This document shows, one piece after another, positions 9,660 to 19,165 of a stretch of DNA of 64,000 bases (positions within the stretch are counted from its first letter, which is position 1; every line of letters starts with the position of its first letter). The translations under genes were made by a program, and so were the position numbers. The stretch spans positions 40,402 to 104,401 of the forward strand of contig JARBUI010000011.1 in assembly GCA_029239755.1 (NCBI GenBank), read 5' to 3'. This DNA is from Clostridia bacterium. Its GTDB lineage: Bacteria; Bacillota; Clostridia; Lachnospirales; Cellulosilyticaceae. The notes below the pieces were generated by a model. The model was not told the origin of the DNA, made no database searches, and was given only the letters and a program-made list of their open reading frames with translations.

Positions 9660-10736
9660 ATGTTATATAAAGAGGATTGGGGCAAAACCAAAAAAAGACT
9701 TGAAGCCTTATGGAACAACGAAATAGTTGATAGATGCTGCATTGCTGTGCAAGGTAAAAAAGATATGCATTTTCAATATGAAGATGCACCTTATACTCCA
9801 GAAGAATTAGTTAAATATTATATGGATCCGGAATGGCTTTTAAGAAGACATATCAAAAAGTTTGAAAACACCTACTTTGCAGGGGATGGGTATCCTTGCA
9901 TCTGGTCAAACTTCGGAGCAGCTGGCCATGCGAAATATTTTAAGGGTGCAAAATATAAGTTTGAAAGAGACACAGTATGGATTGGCGGAGATTACAAAGA
10001 CTTTGCAGAGGATGAGCTTGTATACGATGCCACAAGTAATATTCTTAAACAAGAACTTGAAACAGTAAAATACCTTTGTAACGAAGGAATGGGTAAGTTT
10101 TTTGTTACGATGCCGGACAACTGTGGTATTCTTGACGGCCTTGCAGCACTGCATGGCAGTGAAGATTTAGCTATGGATCTTTTTGACTATCCAGATGAGA
10201 TTAAACTAGCATGTGATAAGATTTTTGAGACTTACAAAGTAACAAGTGATATGTTCTTTGATGCTATTCGTAAGAATAATGAAAACGGCAGCACTCATGG
10301 CTGGATGTACACGTGGAGCGAAGGCAAACATGCACAGTTACAAGTAGACTTTTCAGTTATGATTTCGCCTCAGATGTATGAAGAATTTGCTCTTCCGGAA
10401 CTTGTTAAGAGCTGTAAGTGGCTTGATAATGCCATTTATCATCTTGATGGCGAGCAGCAGGTAAGACACCTCGATATGATTTTATCTGTTGACAGACTGA
10501 ACATGATTCAATGGACTCCAGTTGCGGGTCAGCCAAAAACAAGTAACTTTATTTCTACATTCAAGAAAATTCAAGCTGCAGGAAAAGGTCTTGTACTTTA
10601 TCCAGAACTTGATGAAATCGAAACTTTACTTACGGAATTATCATCTAAGGGACTCTATTTGATTGTTAAAGAAGAAGTTTCCTGTGATGAGGCAGACAGG
10701 ATTGTTAATTTAGCAGCTAAACTCACACACGAATAA
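9660..10736 (+). CDS. URO-D superfamily-like protein in sugar operon
   Basis: 358 residues, soluble, no signal peptide. Fold-level resemblance is to the uroporphyrinogen decarboxylase/corrinoid methyltransferase superfamily (PF01208-like), judged from length, an N-terminal helical segment, and a C-terminal part with HLDGEQQVRHLD and MIQWTPVAGQP. Related proteins of unknown role occur in carbohydrate loci of Clostridia. It has its own GAGAGG box 48 bases after the permease gene and is followed by a glycosidase-like gene, so a part in processing the imported compound is likelier than haem synthesis. The activity is unknown. Confidence 0.55.
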   Translation: MLYKEDWGKTKKRLEALWNNEIVDRCCIAVQGKKDMHFQYEDAPYTPEELVKYYMDPEWLLRRHIKKFENTYFAGDGYPCIWSNFGAAGHAKYFKGAKYKFERDTVWIGGDYKDFAEDELVYDATSNILKQELETVKYLCNEGMGKFFVTMPDNCGILDGLAALHGSEDLAMDLFDYPDEIKLACDKIFETYKVTSDMFFDAIRKNNENGSTHGWMYTWSEGKHAQLQVDFSVMISPQMYEEFALPELVKSCKWLDNAIYHLDGEQQVRHLDMILSVDRLNMIQWTPVAGQPKTSNFISTFKKIQAAGKGLVLYPELDEIETLLTELSSKGLYLIVKEEVSCDEADRIVNLAAKLTHE

Positions 10737-10799
10737 AATAAAACAGTTAAACTTTAACGGCATTCAGTCTGCTATTCATTTTTAGCAAGGAGAAAAGAT

Positions 10800-12818
10800 A
10801 TGAAAGATTATAAACTACGATTCAGACAAGTGCATATGGATTTTCATACAAGTGAAAAGATATCAGGAATAGGAGAAAAGTTTGATGCTGATGAATTTGC
10901 AGGGACATTGGATGAGGCGAGAGTTAACTCGGTAACCTGCTTTGCAAGATGTCACCATGGATGGCTTTACTACGATTCTAAAAACTATCCTGAAATGATT
11001 CATCCTGGGCTAAAACAAAAAGATCTTTTGGAACAGCAAATTAAGGCATGTCATAAAAGAAACATTCGTGTGCCTGTTTATACCACTGTTCAGTGGGATC
11101 ACTTTACAAGTTCAAGGCATCCGGAATGGGTATGTATTAATGAAGACGGAACCATGGTAGACACATGCAATCCTGAGTCAAAAGGTGTATACGAAGCAGG
11201 TTTTTATAAAACCCTATGTGTTAATACAAGTTATAGAGATTATCTAAAAGCTCATATTAAAGATATATTTGAATCTGTTCCTGAGGTTGACGGCATTTTT
11301 CTAGATATTGTTATGGTAGTAGATTGTTCATGCAGAACGTGTGTGGAAGGAATGCTTAAAGAAAACTATGATCCTGTCAGCAGAGAAGAAAGACTTCTTT
11401 ATGCTAAAAAGATGATGGAAGAGTTTAAAAAGGATATTTCAGACTATATAAGAAGCTTTAACTCTGCTGCAAGCATCTTTTATAACACTTCTCATATTGA
11501 GCCTGCCCTAAGAACTGTGCAGGACTCATATACCCACTGGGAACTAGAATCACTTCCAAGCGGTGGATGGGGATATGTGCATTTCCCAAATAGTGCACGT
11601 TTTGCAAGAACGACAGGTCTTGATTTATTAGGACAGACTGGTAAGTTTCATACGATGTGGGGAGATTTCCATTCGTTTAAAAACAAAGAAGCCCTAGAAT
11701 ATGAATGCTATCGTATGCTGGCTTTTAATGCAAAATGCATGATTGGAGATCAGCTGGATCCTGATGGTAAAATATCAAAAGATGTTTACCAGCTTATAGG
11801 TTCTGTATATAAAGAAGTTGAGCAAAAGGAACCTTGGTGCATAGAGGCTAGACCGGTGTGTGATATGGCAATTTTTACGCCAGAAGCTCTTGGGTTTAAT
11901 TCGGGCTGCGGAGGGACTATTCCAGAATCTGTAGTAGGAGCCTCAACCATGCTTGAAGAGATGGGGCATCAGTTTGACATTGTAGATGTAAAGTCTGACT
12001 TTAATAGCTATAAAGTTATCATATTACCTGATGAGATTATCATGAATAAAGAACTTGCTGAAAAGGTTGAAAACTATATAGAGGCCGGGGGCAGCGTCAT
12101 TGCTACTTATCAGTCGGGTCTTAATTCTGAAAAGACTGCTTTTGCAAGTGGAGTATTTGGCGTAAACTATCTAGGGGAAGCCCCTTATAGCCCTGACTTT
12201 ATAGTACCAAAAGGTGAAATAGGCAAAGGCCTTTCAGAAACGGAATACGTGATGTATAAACAAGGAACACATATTGAAATAACAGAAGGAACAGAATTGT
12301 TAAGTTCTGTTAATGTTCCTTACTTCAATAGAACCTGGCAGCATTTTTGCTCCCATAAACATACGCCTTCTTCTCACCAATACGGATACCCTGGCATTGT
12401 AAAAAAAGGTAAGGTTATCTATTATAGTCATCCAGTTTTTTCAACTTATGCACAGCTTCATCCTAAGTGGTGTAAACTGCTTATTAAAAATGGGCTAGAT
12501 ATGTTACTACCTGAACCGATTGTAAGATATGAAGGACCAACAAGTCTTTTAGCATGTGTTAACTTGCAGGAGCAGGAGAAAAGATATGTGCTTCATATGC
12601 TGCACTATATACCAGAAAAACGCTGTCAGGAAATTTTTACAATAGAAGATGTCATTCCTTTATATTATACTAAAGTTTCTATGAAGCTTAGTGAAAAAGC
12701 AAAAGCTGTAAAGGTGGTTCCTGATGGAGAAAATTTAGACTTTAAGTATCATGACGGAAGAATTCAATTTGTTATAGAAAAAATAAATGGCCATGCAATG
12801 GTGGCTATTGAATATTAA
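10800..12818 (+). CDS. Glycosidase-like protein, GHL6/beta-galactosidase-trimerisation architecture
   Basis: 672 residues without signal peptide, hence cytoplasmic. The N-terminal half (about 1-330) looks like a TIM barrel of the hypothetical glycoside hydrolase 6 group, with VDGIFLDIV a candidate acidic strand end; residues about 370-560 resemble the glutamine-amidotransferase-like trimerisation domain of GH42 enzymes; a small beta domain ends it. The same order is known from GH151 alpha-L-fucosidase-like proteins, which is a suggestion only. It closes the ABC operon, so it probably acts on the imported oligosaccharide or glycoside. Confidence 0.6.
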   Translation: MKDYKLRFRQVHMDFHTSEKISGIGEKFDADEFAGTLDEARVNSVTCFARCHHGWLYYDSKNYPEMIHPGLKQKDLLEQQIKACHKRNIRVPVYTTVQWDHFTSSRHPEWVCINEDGTMVDTCNPESKGVYEAGFYKTLCVNTSYRDYLKAHIKDIFESVPEVDGIFLDIVMVVDCSCRTCVEGMLKENYDPVSREERLLYAKKMMEEFKKDISDYIRSFNSAASIFYNTSHIEPALRTVQDSYTHWELESLPSGGWGYVHFPNSARFARTTGLDLLGQTGKFHTMWGDFHSFKNKEALEYECYRMLAFNAKCMIGDQLDPDGKISKDVYQLIGSVYKEVEQKEPWCIEARPVCDMAIFTPEALGFNSGCGGTIPESVVGASTMLEEMGHQFDIVDVKSDFNSYKVIILPDEIIMNKELAEKVENYIEAGGSVIATYQSGLNSEKTAFASGVFGVNYLGEAPYSPDFIVPKGEIGKGLSETEYVMYKQGTHIEITEGTELLSSVNVPYFNRTWQHFCSHKHTPSSHQYGYPGIVKKGKVIYYSHPVFSTYAQLHPKWCKLLIKNGLDMLLPEPIVRYEGPTSLLACVNLQEQEKRYVLHMLHYIPEKRCQEIFTIEDVIPLYYTKVSMKLSEKAKAVKVVPDGENLDFKYHDGRIQFVIEKINGHAMVAIEY

Positions 12819-12823
12819 AAATG

Positions 12824-12870
12824 AATTCCCATAGCCTATTCAATAATTAATAGGTTATGGGAATTTTTTA
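12824..12870 (+). terminator. Terminator of the first sugar operon
   Basis: 17-bp stem (12824-12840 with 12849-12865, one G-U), 8-base loop, T run 12864-12869. Confidence 0.9.
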
Positions 12871-12898
12871 GGTTCTTAACATATTTAATCCGCTTATA

Positions 12899-12960
12899 TT
12901 GCTAAATCTTTCCTAAAGTAATATAATAATTTTGTACTAACACAGTATAAAAGTACAAAA
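12899..12960 (+). promoter_or_regulatory. Promoter and probable TetR operator
   Basis: TTGCTA (12899-12904), exactly 17 bases, TATAAT (12922-12927). An inverted repeat TTTTGTACT (12930-12938) / AGTACAAAA (12952-12960) begins at the expected transcription start. This placement suits autorepression by the TetR-family protein encoded next. Confidence 0.6.
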
Positions 12961-13046
12961 ATGATTTAGTAATATATAGCGTTCAGTTATAAATGATTTG
13001 TTTTGAATTGTTTCTACCTAATAAATGAGGAGGTGAAATACTAGTT

Positions 13047-13640
13047 GTGGTTACTCAGAGTGAAATAAAATACGGCAGATTAATGGAGAAGGCGGAAGAA
13101 CTTTTCGTAAATTTAGGCTATAAAGCTGTTTCAATGGAAGAGATTGCAGAGGCGGCGGGCATAAGTAAAATGACTATTTACAAGCACTTTGCATCAAAAG
13201 AAGATCTATTTATTGAGGTTGTACTTAGTATCATGCATAAAACTTATAAGGTCATAGAAGAAGAGATACTTAAGGTGCCAGGTACATTAAAAAAAATAGA
13301 CTATTTAATGCAGTTTAATATGACGGCCTCAAAAGGCTATTCGATAGCGTTCTACAAGGATTGTATGGAAATACCCTATATAGCAAAAAAGTTAATAGAG
13401 GAAAAGTATAAGTTCAGTACAATGATATTTGAAAAAATCATTAAAGATGGGATGGAGAAAGGAGAAGTCAGAAAGGTAAATGTGAATTTCATCACAGATA
13501 TGCTTATTATGCTTATTGACGGGTTTGCGGGTAAATTTTTTGACAAAATAAATAATCAAGAAGACATAGAAGCTGTGGTAAAAGATTTTTACGATTTTCT
13601 AAAATATGGCCTTTTAGGGGGAGACGGGGTGAGAGAATAA
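13047..13640 (+). CDS. TetR family transcriptional regulator
   Basis: 197 residues. N-terminal TetR helix-turn-helix (about 8-55: AEELFVNLGYKAVSMEEIAEAAGISKMTIYKHF in two parts), then a helical ligand domain. GTG start at 13047 with an AGGAGGTG box at 13028-13035, a somewhat long 11-base spacing; no better in-frame start lies between. The stop overlaps the ABC ATPase start by one base, so it heads the export operon and probably represses it until an inducer binds. Inducer unknown. Confidence 0.85.
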   Translation: MVTQSEIKYGRLMEKAEELFVNLGYKAVSMEEIAEAAGISKMTIYKHFASKEDLFIEVVLSIMHKTYKVIEEEILKVPGTLKKIDYLMQFNMTASKGYSIAFYKDCMEIPYIAKKLIEEKYKFSTMIFEKIIKDGMEKGEVRKVNVNFITDMLIMLIDGFAGKFFDKINNQEDIEAVVKDFYDFLKYGLLGGDGVRE

Positions 13641-14350
13641 TGAAAAATGATGTTCTTATGAAAGTTGAAAATATCAGCAAGTTCTATCAGATGGGAGAAG
13701 TGACAGTAGCGGCTAACAAGGATGTATCGCTTGAATTATATCAAGGTGAATTCGTTGTGATATTAGGTGCCAGCGGGTCAGGTAAAAGTACCCTTTTAAA
13801 TGTTTTAGGCGGGATGGATCTGCCTACAGAAGGAAAGGTTTTTATGGAAGGAGAAGAAATTACTCGGTATAACGACAGAAAGCTCACAGCCTATCGCAGA
13901 GATAAAATTGGTTTCGTCTTTCAGTTCTATAATTTGATGGCTAATTTAACGTCCAGAGAAAATGTAGAACTAGCGACAGAAATATGTAAAGATGCTTTAG
14001 ATATTGATGAGGTGCTGGAGGCGGTAGGACTGGGAGATAGAAAAGATCATTTTCCGGCTCAAATGAGCGGGGGAGAACAGCAGCGTGTAGCTATAGCAAG
14101 AGCTGTAGCAAAGAACCCTGCTTTGCTGCTCTGTGATGAACCTACAGGAGCCCTTGACTTTAAGACAGGAATAAAGATTTTGTCTCTCTTAAAGCAAATC
14201 AACGAGAAATACAATAAGACCATTGTCATTATCACACATAACGTGCCGATTGGAGAAATGGCAGACAGGGTGATTAAAATGAGAAGCGGAGAAATTGTAG
14301 AAACCAAGATAAATCGTAATCCAGTCCCTCCCGAAAGGATTGAGTGGTAA
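13640..14350 (+). CDS. MacB/LolD-type ABC transporter ATP-binding protein
   Basis: 236 residues. Walker A GASGSGKST (43-51), Q-loop FVFQFYNLM, signature MSGGEQQRVAIA, Walker B LLCDEPTGALD, switch His in VIITHN. The LLCDEPTGALD form and the following FtsX-type permease put it in the MacB/LolD/BceA group rather than import systems. It overlaps both neighbours by one base, so TetR, ATPase and permease are translationally coupled. Confidence 0.92.
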   Translation: MKNDVLMKVENISKFYQMGEVTVAANKDVSLELYQGEFVVILGASGSGKSTLLNVLGGMDLPTEGKVFMEGEEITRYNDRKLTAYRRDKIGFVFQFYNLMANLTSRENVELATEICKDALDIDEVLEAVGLGDRKDHFPAQMSGGEQQRVAIARAVAKNPALLLCDEPTGALDFKTGIKILSLLKQINEKYNKTIVIITHNVPIGEMADRVIKMRSGEIVETKINRNPVPPERIEW

Positions 14351-16707
14351 TGAAGAAATTAGATATAAGGCTGTTTAGGCTTATTAAAAATTCCAAAGGA
14401 CAGTTTATTTCTCTTTCTGTGATGGTTATTTTAGCACTTACGATCTATGTTTCTTTTAGCATGGTGGCAGATAACCTAAATGATTCGATATTTAGCTATT
14501 ATGAGACAACGAGGTTTGGGGATGTTTTTGTAGAGGTAGTCAAAATACCAAAATCAGCTATAGACAAACTGCATGGTATAGAAGGCATAGAAAAAGCTGA
14601 GGGACGTATCAGCAGTGATGTACCTTTAAGAGTTGAAGATCCAAATGAGAAGGTAAGCGTAAGAGTAGTTTCACTGCCCAAGGAAGTGGCTGGCCTTAAT
14701 AATGCGTATCTCTTAGATGGTAAAAGATTAACTGACAGCTCTAAAACTACAATGGTGCTGCAACAGTTTGCGGATGCGAGAGGTATCAAAGCCGGAGATG
14801 AGATTGTACCTTATATTGCAGGCAGGCAGTATCCTATGGATGTAGTGGGCATCGTTGGCAGCCCTGAATATATTTATCTGATGGAAAACGAGCAAGCGCT
14901 GATGCCTGCTCCTGAAAAGTTCGGGGTTATCTATGTTACAGAGGATTTTGCACAGTCAGTTTTAGGCTATCAAGGCAGCTATAATGAAGTGATGATTAAG
15001 ATAAAAGATGACTATATCGATCAGATTGACAGTATTGTAGATGAAATAGAAGATCAGTTAGACCGATATGGTGTCAAACGAACAATAAAAAGAGAAGATC
15101 AGTTAAGTCATAGGATGATGATGCAGGAAGTGGAACAATTAGAAACAATGGCAACAGCTATTACAGTACTATTTTTAATTGTAGCAGGTGCTATTATTAA
15201 TGTTATGTTATCTAGGATTGTCAAAAATGACAGGATGTCCATAGGAGTCATGAAGGCACTTGGCTATAATAATTTTAAGATTTTAGCGCATTACACGAAG
15301 TTCTCGGTCATGATTGGGTTGGTAGGCTCTATAGCAGGGATACTTCTCAGTATTCCCTTATCAGCTGCATTTACAGAGTTGTACATTATGTATATGAATA
15401 TTCCTATGTTTGAGATGAAGGTCTATCCTGCTTACTTTGTGTACGGGATTCTTTTAACAAGTGTTTTTTGTGTTTTATCAGGACTTATGGGAGCTAGAAG
15501 TGTGCTCAAAATATTGCCTGCGGATTCCATGAGACCAGAGGCTCCTAAAGCAGGGGGGAGAATTTGGCTGGAAAAAATCAAACCGGTTTGGCATGCTATT
15601 TCCTTTAGTACAAAGATGGTGATTCGAAATATACTAAGAAATAAGAGAAGAGCAGTGTTTCTTACAGTGGGAATTGCTCTAACATACAGTATTACGATGG
15701 TACCTATTTTTATGTCTTCGGTCTGGGGAAATCTTTTTGTACTGCAGTATGGAGAATTTCAGACAATGGACTATAATATTGACTTTTCAGGGCCTATGAA
15801 TCGCAATGCTTTAAGAGAGTTATCCCAAATGATAGATGTTGACCTTATTGAGCCTAAAACAGAGATTCCTTTTGAACTTAGAAATGGATGGAAGAAAAAA
15901 GTCGTCAGTATTATTGGAATTGCAAAAGATACAGCTGTATACCACTTGAAGAGCCCTGGAGGTTATCCCATAGAATTACCCAGCAGCGGCATTATTCTTT
16001 CAGAAAACTTAGCTAAGTCCTTAGATGTACATATAGGAGATGAGATACTTATTAAAAATTTCCTGCCGGATAAAAAAGACAAATCCATTAGAGTAAAAGG
16101 AATTACGAAGCAATATTTAGGGGCTAATGCCTATATGGATATCGAAGCAATGAGTGATTTGTTAGGTGAGCACGGGGTTTTTACAGGAGCTCTTATGAAT
16201 TCCAAGGATGATGTTGTTTCTAAGCTGAAAAATGTAAAAAATATAAGACAGGTACAATCAGTACAGGATATGAAAAACAGTTTTTTAGAATTTATGGATA
16301 TGATGATCTACTCTGTAGGCGTAATGATGTTATTTGGCGGGATTTTAGGATTTGCTATCGTTTATAATGTAACCATTATCAGTATCAGTGAAAGAACCAT
16401 GGAGTTTTCCTCGCTGAGAGTAATGGGGTTTGATAAGAAAGAAATTTATAAAATGATTACCAAAGAAAATGGGGTCATGACCCTAATGGGGATACTTATA
16501 GGAATGCCTTTGGGATATAGTATGTGCGAAGGTATCGCAGTCTCGCTTACAACAGACCTATATACTATTCCGATTATTATAAGTCCCAGCAGCTATGTTG
16601 TAACGGCTGTGGCCACTATCTTTTTTGTCAGCTTAGCACAGCTGGCTACCATTAGAAAAATTTATCGCCTGAATTTTATGGAGGCATTAAAAAATAGAAT
16701 TTCTTAA
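14350..16707 (+). CDS. FtsX/MacB-like ABC permease with two FtsX domains
   Basis: About 785 residues. One N-terminal membrane segment (about 15-37), a long extracytoplasmic domain, three membrane segments (about 260-385), a second membrane segment near 435 with another extracytoplasmic domain, and three final segments (about 655-775). This is the duplicated-FtsX arrangement. ATG 14350 (overlapping the ATPase TAA) is preferred over GTG 14344, which lies within the ATPase gene. With the ATPase and downstream adaptor it probably moves lipids, peptides or drugs across or out of the membrane rather than importing. Confidence 0.87.
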   Translation: MKKLDIRLFRLIKNSKGQFISLSVMVILALTIYVSFSMVADNLNDSIFSYYETTRFGDVFVEVVKIPKSAIDKLHGIEGIEKAEGRISSDVPLRVEDPNEKVSVRVVSLPKEVAGLNNAYLLDGKRLTDSSKTTMVLQQFADARGIKAGDEIVPYIAGRQYPMDVVGIVGSPEYIYLMENEQALMPAPEKFGVIYVTEDFAQSVLGYQGSYNEVMIKIKDDYIDQIDSIVDEIEDQLDRYGVKRTIKREDQLSHRMMMQEVEQLETMATAITVLFLIVAGAIINVMLSRIVKNDRMSIGVMKALGYNNFKILAHYTKFSVMIGLVGSIAGILLSIPLSAAFTELYIMYMNIPMFEMKVYPAYFVYGILLTSVFCVLSGLMGARSVLKILPADSMRPEAPKAGGRIWLEKIKPVWHAISFSTKMVIRNILRNKRRAVFLTVGIALTYSITMVPIFMSSVWGNLFVLQYGEFQTMDYNIDFSGPMNRNALRELSQMIDVDLIEPKTEIPFELRNGWKKKVVSIIGIAKDTAVYHLKSPGGYPIELPSSGIILSENLAKSLDVHIGDEILIKNFLPDKKDKSIRVKGITKQYLGANAYMDIEAMSDLLGEHGVFTGALMNSKDDVVSKLKNVKNIRQVQSVQDMKNSFLEFMDMMIYSVGVMMLFGGILGFAIVYNVTIISISERTMEFSSLRVMGFDKKEIYKMITKENGVMTLMGILIGMPLGYSMCEGIAVSLTTDLYTIPIIISPSSYVVTAVATIFFVSLAQLATIRKIYRLNFMEALKNRIS

Positions 16708-16736
16708 TCTCAATAATTAAAAGGGATGTGAATAAA

Positions 16737-17993
16737 GTGAAAAAAGTAAAGCGCAAAATAATAGGAGCACTTTTTATAGGAGCAGTTATCGTAACAGCTG
16801 GAGTAACTGTGAAAAATGGAGCTAAAGCTATATCAGTTGAGGCGGCACGGGTTCAAAAAGGTGATATTGCAGAATATGTAGAGGAATTAGGACTTGTGGT
16901 ATCAGAGAATAAAGGAAGCATTTACGTTGAGGCGGCTGGCAAAGTCACAGAAGTTATGGCAGAAGTTGGAGATGTGGTAGATAAAGGCGACATCTTGGTG
17001 AAGCTAGACAGTCAGCAGCTTTCAAGACAAATGATGGAACTTGAAGCAAGGAAGGCTGCCTTAACGGCAGAATACAAAGAAGCCATAAAACCTCTAGATC
17101 ATAAAGAAATTAAAAAGCTGGAATTGCAGCTAGAAAGTCAAAAAAGAGAGGTAGAGGAATCTAAAAGGCAAATGGATATCAATAAAGTTCTTTATGATGC
17201 AGAGGCTATCAGTTATGAGGAATACCATACATCAGAAATTGACCTAAAAGAGTCGGAGGCTCTGCTTGAGGGAATTAAACTAGATTTGGAACTCATCAAA
17301 AAGCCTATTTCATCAAATATAGCTGCCGGATATATGGCTCAGCTAAAGCAGCTGGATATTCAGATGGAGGAGCTGAGAAGTCAAGGTGAAGACTTTGTAG
17401 TGATTTCGCCCCTAAAAGGAACGATTATGATGAAGTCAGTTGAGGTTGGAAGCTACCTTCAGCCAGGCAGTCAGGTAATGGAAATAGGAGATAGTGAAGC
17501 TCTATATATTGAAAGTGACCTATTAGTATCAGAAATAGGTAAGATTAAGGTAGGGTCTAAAGTAGAAATTTCTCATAAGGATTTAGGTATTGAGGGTGTA
17601 CAAGGAACGATTAGGAAAATATATCCTCGGGCTTTTAGTAAAGTTTCGGATTTAGGTGTTGAGCAGAAAAGAATCAAAGTAGAAATTGCTATCGAGGATC
17701 AGATAAAAGGGCTGCGCCCAGGTTATGATTTAGATCTAAAAATCATTGTGAACAGTAAAAAGGGTACGTACATAGTTCCGGAAAACGCAGTATTTGAAAA
17801 AGGTGGCAAAAACTATGTATTTGCAAATGAGAATAATACAGCTGTGCTTAGAGAAATTCAAAAAGGAATCGAGAGCAGTAAGCAGATAGAGATTGTGTCA
17901 GGACTTCAAGAAGGGGAACAAGTCATTCTTTCGCCAGATGAGGCATTAGAAGAAGGAACAGCTATAATAATTAATACGCTTAAGGAGTTTTAG
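16737..17993 (+). CDS. HlyD/MacA-like membrane-fusion adaptor protein
   Basis: About 418 residues. N-terminal membrane anchor (about 6-25), a biotinyl-lipoyl-like half with GKVTEVMAEVGDVVDKGD, a central alpha-helical hairpin rich in Lys/Glu (about 90-205), the second lipoyl half (VISPLKGTIM...VGSYLQPG), a beta-barrel and a C-terminal membrane-proximal domain. GTG 16737 is preferred because the AAGGGA box then has usable spacing; GTG 16728 sits only a base or two from it. It links the permease to an extracytoplasmic partner, here the TolC-like product downstream. Confidence 0.85.
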   Translation: MKKVKRKIIGALFIGAVIVTAGVTVKNGAKAISVEAARVQKGDIAEYVEELGLVVSENKGSIYVEAAGKVTEVMAEVGDVVDKGDILVKLDSQQLSRQMMELEARKAALTAEYKEAIKPLDHKEIKKLELQLESQKREVEESKRQMDINKVLYDAEAISYEEYHTSEIDLKESEALLEGIKLDLELIKKPISSNIAAGYMAQLKQLDIQMEELRSQGEDFVVISPLKGTIMMKSVEVGSYLQPGSQVMEIGDSEALYIESDLLVSEIGKIKVGSKVEISHKDLGIEGVQGTIRKIYPRAFSKVSDLGVEQKRIKVEIAIEDQIKGLRPGYDLDLKIIVNSKKGTYIVPENAVFEKGGKNYVFANENNTAVLREIQKGIESSKQIEIVSGLQEGEQVILSPDEALEEGTAIIINTLKEF

Positions 17994-18040
17994 ATACAAG
18001 TCAGTATCAGTTCAACATCAAAGAATGAGAGGTGAAAAAA

Positions 18041-19081
18041 ATGAATTTCTTTAAGAAGGCAGCAGCTATAGGCATAACGATTATTTGTTTAGGGGGTCAG
18101 TTAGTTTTTGGAGCGGATACACCCCCCATTCTTACCCTTGAGGACTCTGTTAAGGCTGGATTTATTTATAGTAATCAGCTTTCACTCAATGCCCAGGAAA
18201 AAGATTTATTAAAAGAGCGGCTTAAAGCTAACCAAAATAGCTTTTATGAGACATATCAGAGCATCTACTTACAACAGGCTAAAAATGACAATGAAAGAAA
18301 AGTGCTGCAGGATCAAATCACTTATGATATTACAAATCGCTACAATACCATTATTATACTTGAGAAAGAATTAATAAGCTTGGATCATACCATTCAAATA
18401 AAGACAAAAGAGTTAGGACAGATGAAAGTTAAAAAAGAAGTTGGAGTCATTAGTTCTATTCAATATGACAGTATACAAATTGAGCTTGAGAATCTAGTGA
18501 ATAGTAAAAAATCTAAGTTAGAGTCTCTAAGTAATGAGAAGAGTTATTTTAAGCTAGTTACAGGTAAAGAGTTAACGAAGTATACTTTGGAAGATACACT
18601 TTCATACGAAGCCTTTCGCGTACCAGGGGATGCGGATCAGTACATGAATACTAAAATAGCTGATTATCTCAAGTATGATAATGATCTGGCTCAATTTGCA
18701 AAAGACCATATCATTATAGCAGGAACACCAGTTATTTTTTATGATGATTACTTAAATAAAAAATATGAGGCAGACAAAAGTTTATCTTCGCTGGAAGATG
18801 CAAGGAAAACGATGAAAGATGCCCTTATGAAAAGTTACTCTTCGCTCATTACGCTAGAAGAACAAATAAATACACTCCAAACGAAACAAAAATTAGTACA
18901 AAGGCAAGTGAGTATTGCAAAGACCCAGTATGATGTAGGCAGAGGGACTGTTTTAGAATATAACAGGCAGATGCTTAATTTGGAAAACATTGAACTTGAC
19001 TTAAGAAAACTCATTACTAATTATAATCTTCTAAAGCAGGTTATAGAAAAGCCGTGGGCGATTACTGCAGCTAACCATTAA
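18041..19081 (+). CDS. TolC-like (OEP family) coiled-coil secreted protein
   Basis: About 346 residues after choosing ATG 18041 (AGAGGTG box 6 bases upstream). Signal peptide about 1-24 (cleavage likely after VFGA), then almost entirely helical with the two diagnostic OEP turns: VGVISSIQYDSIQIELEN near 145 and YDVGRGTVLEYNRQMLNLEN near 305. Gram-negative TolC is about 470-490 residues with two beta-barrel insertions; this is far shorter, so it may lack a barrel and act as a periplasm-like or wall-spanning coiled coil. It ends the TetR/MacB-like operon. A paralogue lies at 43929-44960. Confidence 0.7.
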   Translation: MNFFKKAAAIGITIICLGGQLVFGADTPPILTLEDSVKAGFIYSNQLSLNAQEKDLLKERLKANQNSFYETYQSIYLQQAKNDNERKVLQDQITYDITNRYNTIIILEKELISLDHTIQIKTKELGQMKVKKEVGVISSIQYDSIQIELENLVNSKKSKLESLSNEKSYFKLVTGKELTKYTLEDTLSYEAFRVPGDADQYMNTKIADYLKYDNDLAQFAKDHIIIAGTPVIFYDDYLNKKYEADKSLSSLEDARKTMKDALMKSYSSLITLEEQINTLQTKQKLVQRQVSIAKTQYDVGRGTVLEYNRQMLNLENIELDLRKLITNYNLLKQVIEKPWAITAANH

Positions 19082-19108
19082 ATTAATTGTAATAGAAAAT
19101 TATTTATG

Positions 19109-19162
19109 AATATAATCCTAAAGCTGATCTATTTGAATAGCTTTAGGATTATATTTGCTTTT
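19109..19162 (+). terminator. Terminator of TetR/MacB-like operon
   Basis: Perfect 17-bp stem (19109-19125 with 19139-19155), 13-base loop, followed by TGCTTTT. Confidence 0.85.
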
Positions 19163-19165
19163 AGA

